Below, in pieces: positions 1-5,568 of a stretch of 7,819 nucleotides of DNA (the stretch's first letter is position 1; each line of letters starts with the position of its first letter). Position numbers and translations under genes: made by a program. A model generated the notes under the pieces. It searched no databases. It had not been told where the DNA came from and saw only the letters and a program-made list of their open reading frames with translations. This DNA is from an uncultured Lachnospiraceae bacterium (GTDB lineage Bacteria > Bacillota > Clostridia > Lachnospirales > Lachnospiraceae). The stretch spans positions 1 through 7,819 of the forward strand of contig CACZOS010000317.1 in NCBI GenBank assembly GCA_902782815.1. The letters are read 5' to 3'.

Positions 1-1
1 G

Positions 2-175
2 TGGGCATCTGACGGCGGAAATGATTTTGTTCCTGCCGGAAGCTTTAACCCGCTGACCAAAGGTATGCCCCTGACCAGCGATCCCTGCTTTCCGGCCTGG
101 ATCCTTCCGGACGGCCGGTATGCCATCTGCATGTACTGTTCCCTGTATGTCTGCCGGCCGGAAACCGGCAGGTGA
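2..175 (+). CDS. 3' end of an unrecognised protein gene (partial)
   Basis: An open frame enters from the left edge and ends at TGA 173-175, giving the last 57 residues of a protein whose start lies outside the window. The other two plus frames stop by about base 56, and this frame mostly uses C or G in third codon positions, so it is probably real. The tail contains DGRYA and then four cysteines, three of them in a cluster (CMYCSLYVC), and ends PETGR. I do not recognise the family. A strong terminator sits 30 bases downstream, so it belongs to the transcription unit left of the secreted-protein block. Hand-counted GC is about 53-65% per 60-base line, higher than in the genes that follow. Confidence 0.6.
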   Translation, partial: WASDGGNDFVPAGSFNPLTKGMPLTSDPCFPAWILPDGRYAICMYCSLYVCRPETGR

Positions 176-205
176 TTCCCGTTTTCCAGCCATAATCTGT
201 ACTGA

Positions 206-234
206 GCGCCGGGCACTGATGCCCGGCGCATTTT
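206..234 (+). terminator. Rho-independent terminator of the left-hand gene
   Basis: A perfect 10-bp stem, GCGCCGGGCA with TGCCCGGCGC (206-215 and 220-229), encloses the loop CTGA and is followed by ATTTTG. There is no U tract on the opposite strand, so it acts on plus-strand transcripts. It separates the partial gene at the left edge from the block starting at 356. Confidence 0.85.
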
Positions 235-319
235 GTATGCGAATCTGATACAGAGGGCTGTGTGATGAAAAACAATCCAGATACAAACTTTTTTTTCCGA
301 AATCAGTTTTTTGTACGTC

Positions 320-328
320 TGTTATAGC
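320..328 (+). promoter_or_regulatory. Possible extended -10 promoter for the secreted-protein block
   Basis: TGTTATAGC fits the extended -10 form TGnTATAnn (TG at 320-321, TATAGC at 323-328). No convincing -35 lies 16-18 bases upstream; an eight-T run at 289-296 is close. A start about seven bases after the -10 would fall near 335, leaving a short leader before the preferred ATG at 356. It is the best candidate between the terminator at 234 and the first gene, but it is weak. Confidence 0.3.
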
Positions 329-355
329 AGATAGATGAATGGGGGGTATTCACAT

Positions 356-841
356 ATGTCCAAATACTTTTTAAACATAGCGGTGCTGTTCACAATACTG
401 TTTTGCTTAGTGATTTCCTTCGGCAGTCCGAATGCAGCAATCGCAGAAAATGCAGATAAAATCGAAGGTCTGCCGATTACACCCTATACGTGCTCCTATG
501 AATGTGTATCTACTGTAGAACATAATTATGAGCCGGAGAAAATACGTGCAGATTTGCATTGTACAAGCAGTAATTCCGAAAACGGATCATCCTATGCGAT
601 TACTGTCTCCATGGATGGGATGGAAGGATACTATCCATTCATAAAAGAGTGCACAATCACTGCATACTACCGTGCTGATGAGAAATCAGAAGTTTATTCT
701 GTTGTTTATACTGCTTCAGGTTATGGTGATCTTGGAAAACCATTTGAACTTTCGGCTCGCGTGTTTGGAAAAGAAAAGGATCACATTTTCCTTGGCGCCA
801 CCAGTATTGCGGATGGATGGTATGAGAAATCTGATAACTGA
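356..841 (+). CDS. Small secreted protein A (161 aa), founder of a three-member paralogous family
   Basis: Unrecognised Sec-secreted protein. The start at ATG 356 is chosen because GGGGGG (341-346) lies nine bases upstream; an in-frame ATG at 335 would add seven non-hydrophobic residues and has no evident binding site. Residues 4-23 are hydrophobic and residues 28-30 (AIA) make a signal peptidase I site, leaving about 131 residues. The mature protein has an extra N-terminal segment (about 31-66, with TCSYEC) and then the core shared with the two small proteins at 2443 and 2893: a Cys (69), SYAITVSM (79-86), GYY (91-93), YYRAD (104-108), and LSARV (132-136). The core is rich in Tyr, Ser and Thr and alternates like beta strands, suggesting a small beta-sandwich. 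It is followed after 34 bases by the 442-aa protein gene, so the two are probably co-transcribed. Function unknown; a bacteriocin-like or surface role is inference. Confidence 0.85.
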   Translation: MSKYFLNIAVLFTILFCLVISFGSPNAAIAENADKIEGLPITPYTCSYECVSTVEHNYEPEKIRADLHCTSSNSENGSSYAITVSMDGMEGYYPFIKECTITAYYRADEKSEVYSVVYTASGYGDLGKPFELSARVFGKEKDHIFLGATSIADGWYEKSDN

Positions 842-875
842 TATGAAACAGGATATCACCGATAAGGAGGAAATC

Positions 876-2204
876 ATGAAGCATGTTCTTACGGTTTTGC
901 TTCTTCTATGCGTACTGTTTTACAGCACCTGTGATTCAGCTTTGGCAAAAGAGAACGAAACAAGTGCTTTTTATGATTATATGAGTGGTTATTCTGAAGA
1001 TGGGTTTCTTTTCACGCAAAATGATTTGCTGTGTTATTTCGATTATTCAACGGGCCTTTTCCTTCCTGTATGTACACATCCGGAATGTAAGCATACATTG
1101 GCAGGATGGAATTCAGACGAGTACGCGTCTATCCTCGATATGCTTAACGATTCATCAGTTTGTTTTGCAGCAAGAATGGGAAAGGCCTCTGATATGGGCA
1201 TGAAACATCTGCAATGGAAGGAAAAAATATATTCCCTTGATTGCTGGATAGATCCTGTGAATGAAACCGGAGAAGTATGTATATATGAATCAACCGTAGA
1301 CGGAGAGACAAGGCTTCTTGCATCGCCGGGAGAGATGCTTCCAGGGAACCAACAGGTTTCCTGCGGCGAATTCCTGATCAGTGAAGGTTATATGTATTTC
1401 CCGGTTGTTTCTGCTCCGTTTTCCTGGAACATTGAGGAAGACCAGGGAGCAGACAGTATCACCGAAACAGTGTATTTATTCCAGGTTTCATTAGTGAATG
1501 GTGAAACAGCAATCCTTCATTCTGTTTCTGCACAGAAGTGTTCCATGATTCTTTTGGGAATAGTTGATGATGTCCTGTATTACCGGTTGACTGCTGCGAA
1601 TGGTTTTGTGCCTCTTGAACAGTGTGAGTCCGTTGATGAATGGCACGAGGGATATCAAAACAAAGCCCGGTCCTCGATCCTGGGAATCAGCACCAAGAAC
1701 AGGGAGTCAATAACCCTGGATTCCCGTCTGTGTGACAGGGCATCATCACCGCTTGGTTTTTCTTTTGATACGGTAAAGGACGGAATTCTGTACAGTATCA
1801 ACGCAGCAAGTGAAGACTCAGCAATGATTCTGGAATATGATTTGTGTCAACGAAAAATGAAAATGGAATATCCTTTCAGGTATGAAAGCCAGAAGGAACT
1901 GTATCCTTACCGGGTATTGACAGACGAGATGGTTTTGGCATTTGACTTTGAAACAGGCGAATTTGCACTGCGGAATCTTAAAACCGGGGAAATCAAAACA
2001 TTGGCAATTCCCGGGATATGTATCCATGGAAACACAAACCAAACTGATTGGTATGACATTAACGGTATGAATATCCAGACGGATCCCATTGTACTGGATC
2101 ATGTGTTCTCTGACGGACGGACTGTAAAAGCTTTCATTACAGCTGAAGAACTGCTGAAAAATAACCCGCAGATTCATGATTATACAAACGGAAGCCAATA
2201 TTAA
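876..2204 (+). CDS. Secreted 442-aa protein 1 with CTxPxCxH motif and propeller-like repeats
   Basis: The start is ATG 876, five bases after a perfect AAGGAGG (864-870); the frame is open further upstream but that would overlap the preceding gene. Residues 4-17 are hydrophobic and SALA at 21-24 is a signal peptidase I site; no lipobox is seen, so the product should be exported and soluble or loosely wall-associated. Near the N terminus is YFDYSTG followed by CTHPECKH (C66, C71, H73), with C96 further on: a possible metal site or disulfide knot. Six recurring units of the form 'DGxLY ... Y/V-x-x-x-tGE-x-x-x-L' (about 42-66, 115-148, 169-214, 230-280, 301-331, 349-376) suggest a beta-propeller-like fold. 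The closest relative in the window is the protein at 3367. Similar 'CTxPxCxH' exported proteins of unknown function occur in Clostridia, to my recollection. Partner and substrate are unknown. Confidence 0.88.
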   Translation: MKHVLTVLLLLCVLFYSTCDSALAKENETSAFYDYMSGYSEDGFLFTQNDLLCYFDYSTGLFLPVCTHPECKHTLAGWNSDEYASILDMLNDSSVCFAARMGKASDMGMKHLQWKEKIYSLDCWIDPVNETGEVCIYESTVDGETRLLASPGEMLPGNQQVSCGEFLISEGYMYFPVVSAPFSWNIEEDQGADSITETVYLFQVSLVNGETAILHSVSAQKCSMILLGIVDDVLYYRLTAANGFVPLEQCESVDEWHEGYQNKARSSILGISTKNRESITLDSRLCDRASSPLGFSFDTVKDGILYSINAASEDSAMILEYDLCQRKMKMEYPFRYESQKELYPYRVLTDEMVLAFDFETGEFALRNLKTGEIKTLAIPGICIHGNTNQTDWYDINGMNIQTDPIVLDHVFSDGRTVKAFITAEELLKNNPQIHDYTNGSQY

Positions 2205-2217
2205 TAATCTGCTTTCG

Positions 2218-2245
2218 ATATAGAAGGACTTTCGTCCAGATATAT
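2218..2245 (+). other. Weak hairpin after the first 442-aa protein gene
   Basis: GGAC-TTTC-GTCC (2226-2237) is extended by ATATA and TATAT after a three-base internal mismatch. It begins 13 bases after the stop codon. No U tract follows, so it is not a convincing terminator; it might protect the 3' end of the mRNA. Confidence 0.3.
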
Positions 2246-2272
2246 AAACCAAAGAAAAGGAGGGTTTTGCGC

Positions 2273-2356
2273 ATGGCAGTTCGATGCAGAGGTCCCGGTC
2301 AAAAAAAAGCTCCTGCAATAATCATGCTGGCGAAGCGGCATCGTAAAACGATGTGA
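2273..2356 (+). CDS. Possible 27-aa cationic mini-ORF with a strong ribosome binding site
   Basis: ATG 2273 follows AAAGGAGGG (2256-2264) by eight bases, one of the best Shine-Dalgarno matches in the window, and the frame closes at TGA 2354-2356. The predicted peptide of 27 residues is strongly basic (RCR near the start, KK in the middle, KRHRK near the end) with a short non-polar stretch APAIIMLA. It resembles no family known to me. Its second half lies entirely within the region transcribed on the opposite strand as a predicted small RNA, so it could be a leader peptide, a translated decoy or the sense partner of an antisense pair. A chance ORF downstream of a chance purine run remains possible. 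Confidence 0.3.
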   Translation: MAVRCRGPGQKKAPAIIMLAKRHRKTM

Positions 2357-2368
2357 TTCTGCAGGAAC
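2301..2368 (-). ncRNA. Predicted minus-strand small RNA, about 68 nt, with its own promoter and terminator
   Basis: Read on the minus strand, a promoter (-10 at 2380-2375) predicts a start near 2368. The transcript begins at once with GTTCCTGCA (2368-2360), which pairs with TGCAGGAGC (2317-2309) in a nine-pair stem with one G-U, directly followed by eight T residues (2308-2301): a canonical intrinsic terminator. Inside, AATCA (2358-2354) pairs with TGATT (2324-2320), and CATCGT-TTT-ACGATG (2353-2339) forms a perfect six-pair hairpin, leaving about 14 unpaired bases. The plus strand has no U tract after this structure, so the signal is directional. The RNA would be antisense to read-through mRNA between the 442-aa protein gene and the next small secreted gene, and to the 27-codon mini-ORF. 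I do not recognise the family. Confidence 0.6.
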
Positions 2369-2374
2369 AAATCA

Positions 2375-2403
2375 ATTATACAACCGGACGAAAATTATTA
2401 CAA
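2375..2403 (-). promoter_or_regulatory. Sigma-A-type promoter for the minus-strand small RNA
   Basis: On the minus strand the -35 is TTGTAA (2403-2398), the spacer is exactly 17 bases, and the -10 is a perfect TATAAT (2380-2375). Seven bases later the transcript would start at the first base of the terminator-like hairpin. The spacing and the perfect -10 make it the best promoter in the window apart from the one at 7736. Confidence 0.6.
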
Positions 2404-2425
2404 GATTGTGAACTAAACTGATAAT
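2398..2425 (+). promoter_or_regulatory. Possible weak promoter and operator-like palindrome ahead of small secreted protein B
   Basis: TTACAA (2398-2403), 16 bases, then GATAAT (2420-2425) could be a plus-strand promoter for the gene at 2443. The half-sites TTACAA and TTGTGA (2398-2403 and 2406-2411) form an inverted repeat with five of six positions matching around GA. It overlaps the -35 regions of both this promoter and the opposite one, so a dimeric regulator or competing polymerases could switch between them. The -35 is poor. Confidence 0.25.
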
Positions 2426-2442
2426 TAAGAGAGGTTATTTGT

Positions 2443-2820
2443 ATGAAAAAAATGATTTGTATGGCGCTTTGCCTTTCTGTTCTGGTAACGCTTTTTATCG
2501 GGATTTCAGTTGCTTCTGCGGGGAGTGTAACTCCTAATTATTCGAGATCCGGAATAACTTGCAAAGCCAGTGTTACAGCAGAAAAAAGAGCAAACCAGTA
2601 TGCCTACGCTGAAGTAAGTATGAAAATAGTTTTTGCCCGCGGTGTTGGTTTGTCAAATGAAGGCCAGACATATACAAGATCTGATAAGAGCAGTGCCTGG
2701 GCGGACAAGGTGAATCAAAGCAGAACGGTTACTGCAAGGGTCAGTTGTGACAATCCCAGGGATGAAGTCAGCAGTAAGTCCTTAAACGGCAAAACATCGT
2801 GGAAAAACGCGACTGATTAA
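2443..2820 (+). CDS. Small secreted protein B (125 aa), paralogue of A and C
   Basis: ATG 2443 follows AAGAGAGG (2427-2434) by eight bases. Residues 1-26 form a textbook Sec signal peptide (MKK, hydrophobic 5-22, ASA before Gly27), giving a mature protein of about 99 residues. Shared family features are TCK (39-41), YAxVSM (55-60), a TYTRSDKSS segment (77-84), VTARV (96-100), an Asp shortly after, and LNG (114-116). It has two Cys in the mature part (40 and 102), which could form a disulfide; protein C has one. It is less Tyr-rich than A or C and lacks the GYY segment. The next gene starts 72 bases downstream. No known family is recognised. It might be a Sec-dependent bacteriocin-like protein or a ligand of the neighbouring 442-aa protein, but neither is shown by sequence. 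Confidence 0.85.
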   Translation: MKKMICMALCLSVLVTLFIGISVASAGSVTPNYSRSGITCKASVTAEKRANQYAYAEVSMKIVFARGVGLSNEGQTYTRSDKSSAWADKVNQSRTVTARVSCDNPRDEVSSKSLNGKTSWKNATD

Positions 2821-2892
2821 ACAATCCATTAATCGTGATAGGAACAATGATTTATATCTATTCTACAGGATTTGAAAAGGGAGGAATCTATT

Positions 2893-3246
2893 ATGAAAAA
2901 AATAATCACAATTGTTCTTTGCCTGAGTATCTTATTGTCTTCGGTTGTTTCTGCATATGCTGCCACAGCCACCTGCAAGTCCGGTGAGGGGAAAGGGACA
3001 TCGTATTATGCCACTGTAAGCATGGGCAAGAAAACCGGTTATTATGTGTATCTGAGCGTTTCATTAACGGGAACGTACAGACCGGATAAAAACTCAAGCA
3101 CATATACCAGGAAAGATTCACAGTCAAGCGGTGGCGGTGATAATGAATCATATTCCGTTACGGCCCGTGTTACGGCCAAGGCGGATAATCATCTTCGGGT
3201 CAAACATGTTGTCAATGGATATTCCGGAGAGTATCGGCACAACTGA
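2893..3246 (+). CDS. Small secreted protein C (117 aa), paralogue of A and B
   Basis: ATG 2893 follows AAAAGGGAGG (2875-2884) by eight bases; an upstream in-frame TTG at 2872 would contain that site and push the signal peptide inward, so it is not used. Residues 1-23 are a Sec signal peptide (MKK, then a hydrophobic core, SAYA before Ala24), leaving 94 residues. The core matches protein A closely: TCKS (27-30), SYYATVSM (37-44), GYY (49-51), TYRPDKNSS (61-69), GGGDN (80-84), SVTARV (88-93), KADNH (96-100), VNG (107-109). The single mature Cys28 sits four residues after the cleavage site but not in a lipobox. The C terminus is basic and aromatic. Function unknown. It probably shares an mRNA with protein B and, through a hairpin, with the 442-aa protein gene at 3367. 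Confidence 0.87.
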   Translation: MKKIITIVLCLSILLSSVVSAYAATATCKSGEGKGTSYYATVSMGKKTGYYVYLSVSLTGTYRPDKNSSTYTRKDSQSSGGGDNESYSVTARVTAKADNHLRVKHVVNGYSGEYRHN

Positions 3247-3280
3247 CAGATTATCTGCAAAGTAGTATGGAGGAAGAAAT

Positions 3281-3324
3281 ACTGGTCATATGCGGATTCC
3301 TTGCGGAATTCGCATATGATCAGT
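3281..3324 (+). other. 20-bp-stem hairpin between small secreted protein C and 442-aa protein 2
   Basis: ACTGGTCATATGCGGATTCC (3281-3300) pairs with 3305-3324 around the loop TTGC. Eighteen pairs are Watson-Crick and two are G-U in plus-strand RNA, the sense in which it would fold. Only TTTCC follows, so termination should be poor. The expected effects are partial attenuation, RNase III processing, or protection of the upstream secreted-protein message. In minus-strand RNA the two wobble positions would be A-C mismatches, so the G-U pattern favours a plus-strand RNA element. Confidence 0.7.
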
Positions 3325-3366
3325 TTCCTGTCGCCCGGTGGTTTTCAGATATGGAGGGTACTATTT

Positions 3367-4695
3367 ATGAACAGAAAAAAGATCGGTTTGTGGCTTCTGG
3401 TGCTGGTTATGCTTTGCGGTATCATGCCGGGAGCCGGGGCAGAACAACCGGGCAGCCCGGCAATCAGTGCCGGTGACGTTAAGTATTTGCAGGACGGTTT
3501 TCTTTATGAACCGGGCGACAGGTCTCTGGTCTATTACTATGATTACGGCAGCGGGCTTCGTATGCCCTTATGTACACGTCCTAACTGTGACCATCAGCCG
3601 CTGATTGGGGTAGACTTGTTTACTTACGAAACCGTGCCGGAACTGATGAATGACAAGCAGTCCAGCTGTTATGCCGCCAAATTTGCGTTTGCCAGCGATC
3701 TTTACGGTTATACGTTATATGATAACAAACTCTATTTTTTCCCTTCATTCTGTCCGGGTGCCGAACCGGGAACCAATACTGTGCCGCTGTATGTTTCGGA
3801 AGTGGATGGAGAGACCCGGCTTATTACCGATCTCGGCTATCTGTTTCCCGGTAATGTTGAACCTGAGGTGATGGAAACAACAGCTTATGACGGATATCTT
3901 TATACTGCTTTTCGCGTAAGGAGGATTCTGAGTCCGGAAGAGGCAGAGTCAGAGGAGGTTTTCCCTGAAGAAATACAGTTGATCAAATGTTCCATGGTAA
4001 CCGGTGAATCATCTGTTCTGGAATCATTCTGTGCACAGAGCTGCGAACTTGATTTCTTTGGCTTGTTTGATGGCATTCTGTATTTTAAGCTCAGTACTGC
4101 AGACGGCATGGCGCCGGGACAAACGCAACTGGATTATATGAGAGATATAAGAAGCAAAACCCGGTATTCTGTGCTGGGAATTAATGTGAAAACCGGAGAA
4201 CGTGTTATTCCGGATCAACGGCTTTGCGACAGGAATCTGAATCACGGCGAATGCTTTGACATTGTTAAGGATGAAATTCTTTACAGTATAGTTCTTCCTG
4301 AATCAGAGGAAGATCCTGCTGCGCTGTTCCTTGGGTATAACCTGGAAACGCATGAGAATGTATTGGAATATACCTTTATGTATGATTATGGGACGGATTT
4401 CTTTCCTTACCGGGTTCTGACAGATGAGATCATGCTGGCATTCAATTACGAAACAGGTACTTTTGCTCTTCGGAACCTGAAAAGCGGGGAAATTATTCCG
4501 CTGCCTTTTCCGGGAGCCTGCAGCGACGGAAACGATGGCCAGACAGACTGGTATGATATGTTTGTAAAGTATTTCCAGACGAATCCATTGGTTTTTGATC
4601 ATTGCTATTCAGACGGCACAGTAGATAAAGCATATATTTCAGCAGAAGAACTGCTGGGCGATGATCCGCAGGTGCATGATTTTATCGGAAGGTGA
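3367..4695 (+). CDS. Secreted 442-aa protein 2 with CTxPxCxH motif, paralogue of protein 1
   Basis: ATG 3367 lies eight bases after GGAGGG (3353-3358). The frame stays open upstream to a TTG at 3301, inside the hairpin, but the signal peptide only makes sense from 3367: MNRKK, hydrophobic 6-20, AGA before Glu26. There is no lipobox. It shows YYYDYGSGLRMPLCTRPNCDH with C69, C74, H76 and a conserved C101, matching protein 1. Six units of 'DGxLY ... tGE' type recur at about 42-69, 118-153, 174-218, 234-280, 301-333 and 352-379. The C-terminal block 346-438 is 57 of 93 identical to residues 343-435 of protein 1 without gaps (hand count), so this end (PYRVLTDE, FALRNLK, QTDWYD, AEELL) is under the strongest constraint. 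It ends six bases before the ABC ATPase start, suggesting translational linkage with the transporter. Function unknown; a secreted binding or receptor role is inference. Confidence 0.9.
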   Translation: MNRKKIGLWLLVLVMLCGIMPGAGAEQPGSPAISAGDVKYLQDGFLYEPGDRSLVYYYDYGSGLRMPLCTRPNCDHQPLIGVDLFTYETVPELMNDKQSSCYAAKFAFASDLYGYTLYDNKLYFFPSFCPGAEPGTNTVPLYVSEVDGETRLITDLGYLFPGNVEPEVMETTAYDGYLYTAFRVRRILSPEEAESEEVFPEEIQLIKCSMVTGESSVLESFCAQSCELDFFGLFDGILYFKLSTADGMAPGQTQLDYMRDIRSKTRYSVLGINVKTGERVIPDQRLCDRNLNHGECFDIVKDEILYSIVLPESEEDPAALFLGYNLETHENVLEYTFMYDYGTDFFPYRVLTDEIMLAFNYETGTFALRNLKSGEIIPLPFPGACSDGNDGQTDWYDMFVKYFQTNPLVFDHCYSDGTVDKAYISAEELLGDDPQVHDFIGR

Positions 4696-4701
4696 AAAAA
4701 T

Positions 4702-5568
4702 GTGAAACTTGAGTTGAAGAACATATGTAAAAGCTTCAATGGAAGAAAAGTGCTGGAAGGGATTACTTTGTCCTTTCAACCGGGTATTTATGCGCTACTG
4801 GGACCAAACGGGGCAGGCAAGACAACATTGATTAACATCCTGATGCGCGATCTTCGGGAAGACAGCGGCGTCATTCTTGTGGACGGTGAAGTGCTTATAC
4901 GGTCGACGGAACGATACAGGTCTCAAATTGGTTTCATGCCTCAGCAGCAACTGCTGCCCTCTTATTATTCCGCAGAACGGTTTTTATATTACGTAGCAGC
5001 CCTGAAGGGCCTGAACCGTTACACTGCTGAAAAGCAGATTCCGGAGGTTCTGCATATGACGAATATGTGGGACCGTAGGATGGATAAGTTGGGGAGACTG
5101 TCGGGCGGAATGAAACAGAGGATTCTGATTGCCCAGGCATTGCTGGGCAGCCCGGAATTGCTGATTCTGGACGAGCCCACAGCAGGACTGGATCCGAAGG
5201 AACGGGTTCGCATCCGAAACCTGATTTCCAGGATCAGTGCGGAACGGATTGTGCTGATTGCGACCCATCTGGCTTCTGATGTGGAGTGTATTGCGAGCCG
5301 GTTGCTGTTCCTGAGACAAGGGAAACTGATTGATAATATTTCTCCGGATGAAATGGGCATACGACTGAAGGATAAGGTATATGAATTTTCCATCAATTCC
5401 GAAGAGGCGGACACCTATCTGGACGACAGTCGGGTTTCTGCCATGATGCAGGAAAGCAGCGGAATCCGTGTACGGATGGTGACTGATACGCCTCCTCTGA
5501 AAACAGCTGTTTCTGTAACGCCTCATCTGGAGGATATGTATCTTTACTTGTTCAGAGAGGATGTGTGA
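4702..5568 (+). CDS. ABC transporter ATP-binding protein (ABC-2 exporter type)
   Basis: Cytoplasmic ATPase that powers the membrane protein encoded next. The start is GTG 4702, nine bases after GGAAGG (4687-4692); the nearby ATG at 4700 is out of frame and stops at once. All the motifs are intact: Walker A GPNGAGKTT (34-42), Q-loop Gln81 in MPQQ, signature LSGGM (133-137), Walker B LLILDEP (153-159), D-loop AGLD (161-164) and switch His189. At 288 residues it has the usual single nucleotide-binding domain plus a C-terminal extension of about 75 residues, as in multidrug, antibiotic-immunity and lantibiotic-type ABC-2 exporters. The stop TGA is immediately adjacent to the permease start, so the two are translationally coupled. 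The substrate cannot be read from the sequence; the neighbouring secreted proteins, or compounds they sense, are candidates. Confidence 0.97.
   Translation: MKLELKNICKSFNGRKVLEGITLSFQPGIYALLGPNGAGKTTLINILMRDLREDSGVILVDGEVLIRSTERYRSQIGFMPQQQLLPSYYSAERFLYYVAALKGLNRYTAEKQIPEVLHMTNMWDRRMDKLGRLSGGMKQRILIAQALLGSPELLILDEPTAGLDPKERVRIRNLISRISAERIVLIATHLASDVECIASRLLFLRQGKLIDNISPDEMGIRLKDKVYEFSINSEEADTYLDDSRVSAMMQESSGIRVRMVTDTPPLKTAVSVTPHLEDMYLYLFREDV

Noticed and set aside
45..275. 76-codon minus-strand open frame at the left edge
   Set aside because: It crosses the plus-strand terminator stem and opposes the partial gene, which has better codon use.
672..875. Upstream in-frame extension of the first 442-aa protein gene
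   Set aside because: It would overlap the preceding secreted-protein gene by 170 bases and bury the signal peptide; the perfect AAGGAGG before ATG 876 decides the start.
1818..2318. 166-codon minus-strand open frame
   Set aside because: It runs opposite the most conserved end of the 442-aa protein, where conservation clearly follows the plus-strand frame; it also crosses the end of the small RNA.
2826..2856. Promoter between small secreted proteins B and C
   Set aside because: TTAATC and TTATAT or TATATC at 17-18 bases match the consensus at only about half the positions; not better than chance in AT-rich DNA.
2443..3246. Assignment of the small secreted proteins to the lactococcin 972 bacteriocin family
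   Set aside because: Size, Sec signal and ABC neighbours are similar, but the conserved residues I recall for that family are not seen; only an analogy is kept.
3367..3450. Lipoprotein signal in the second 442-aa protein
   Set aside because: The only Cys in the signal region follows VML, not a lipobox; an AGA signal peptidase I site fits better.
3267..3476. 69-codon plus-strand open frame starting ATGGAGGAAG
   Set aside because: It runs through the hairpin and then out of frame into the signal peptide of the 442-aa protein; no ribosome binding site of its own.
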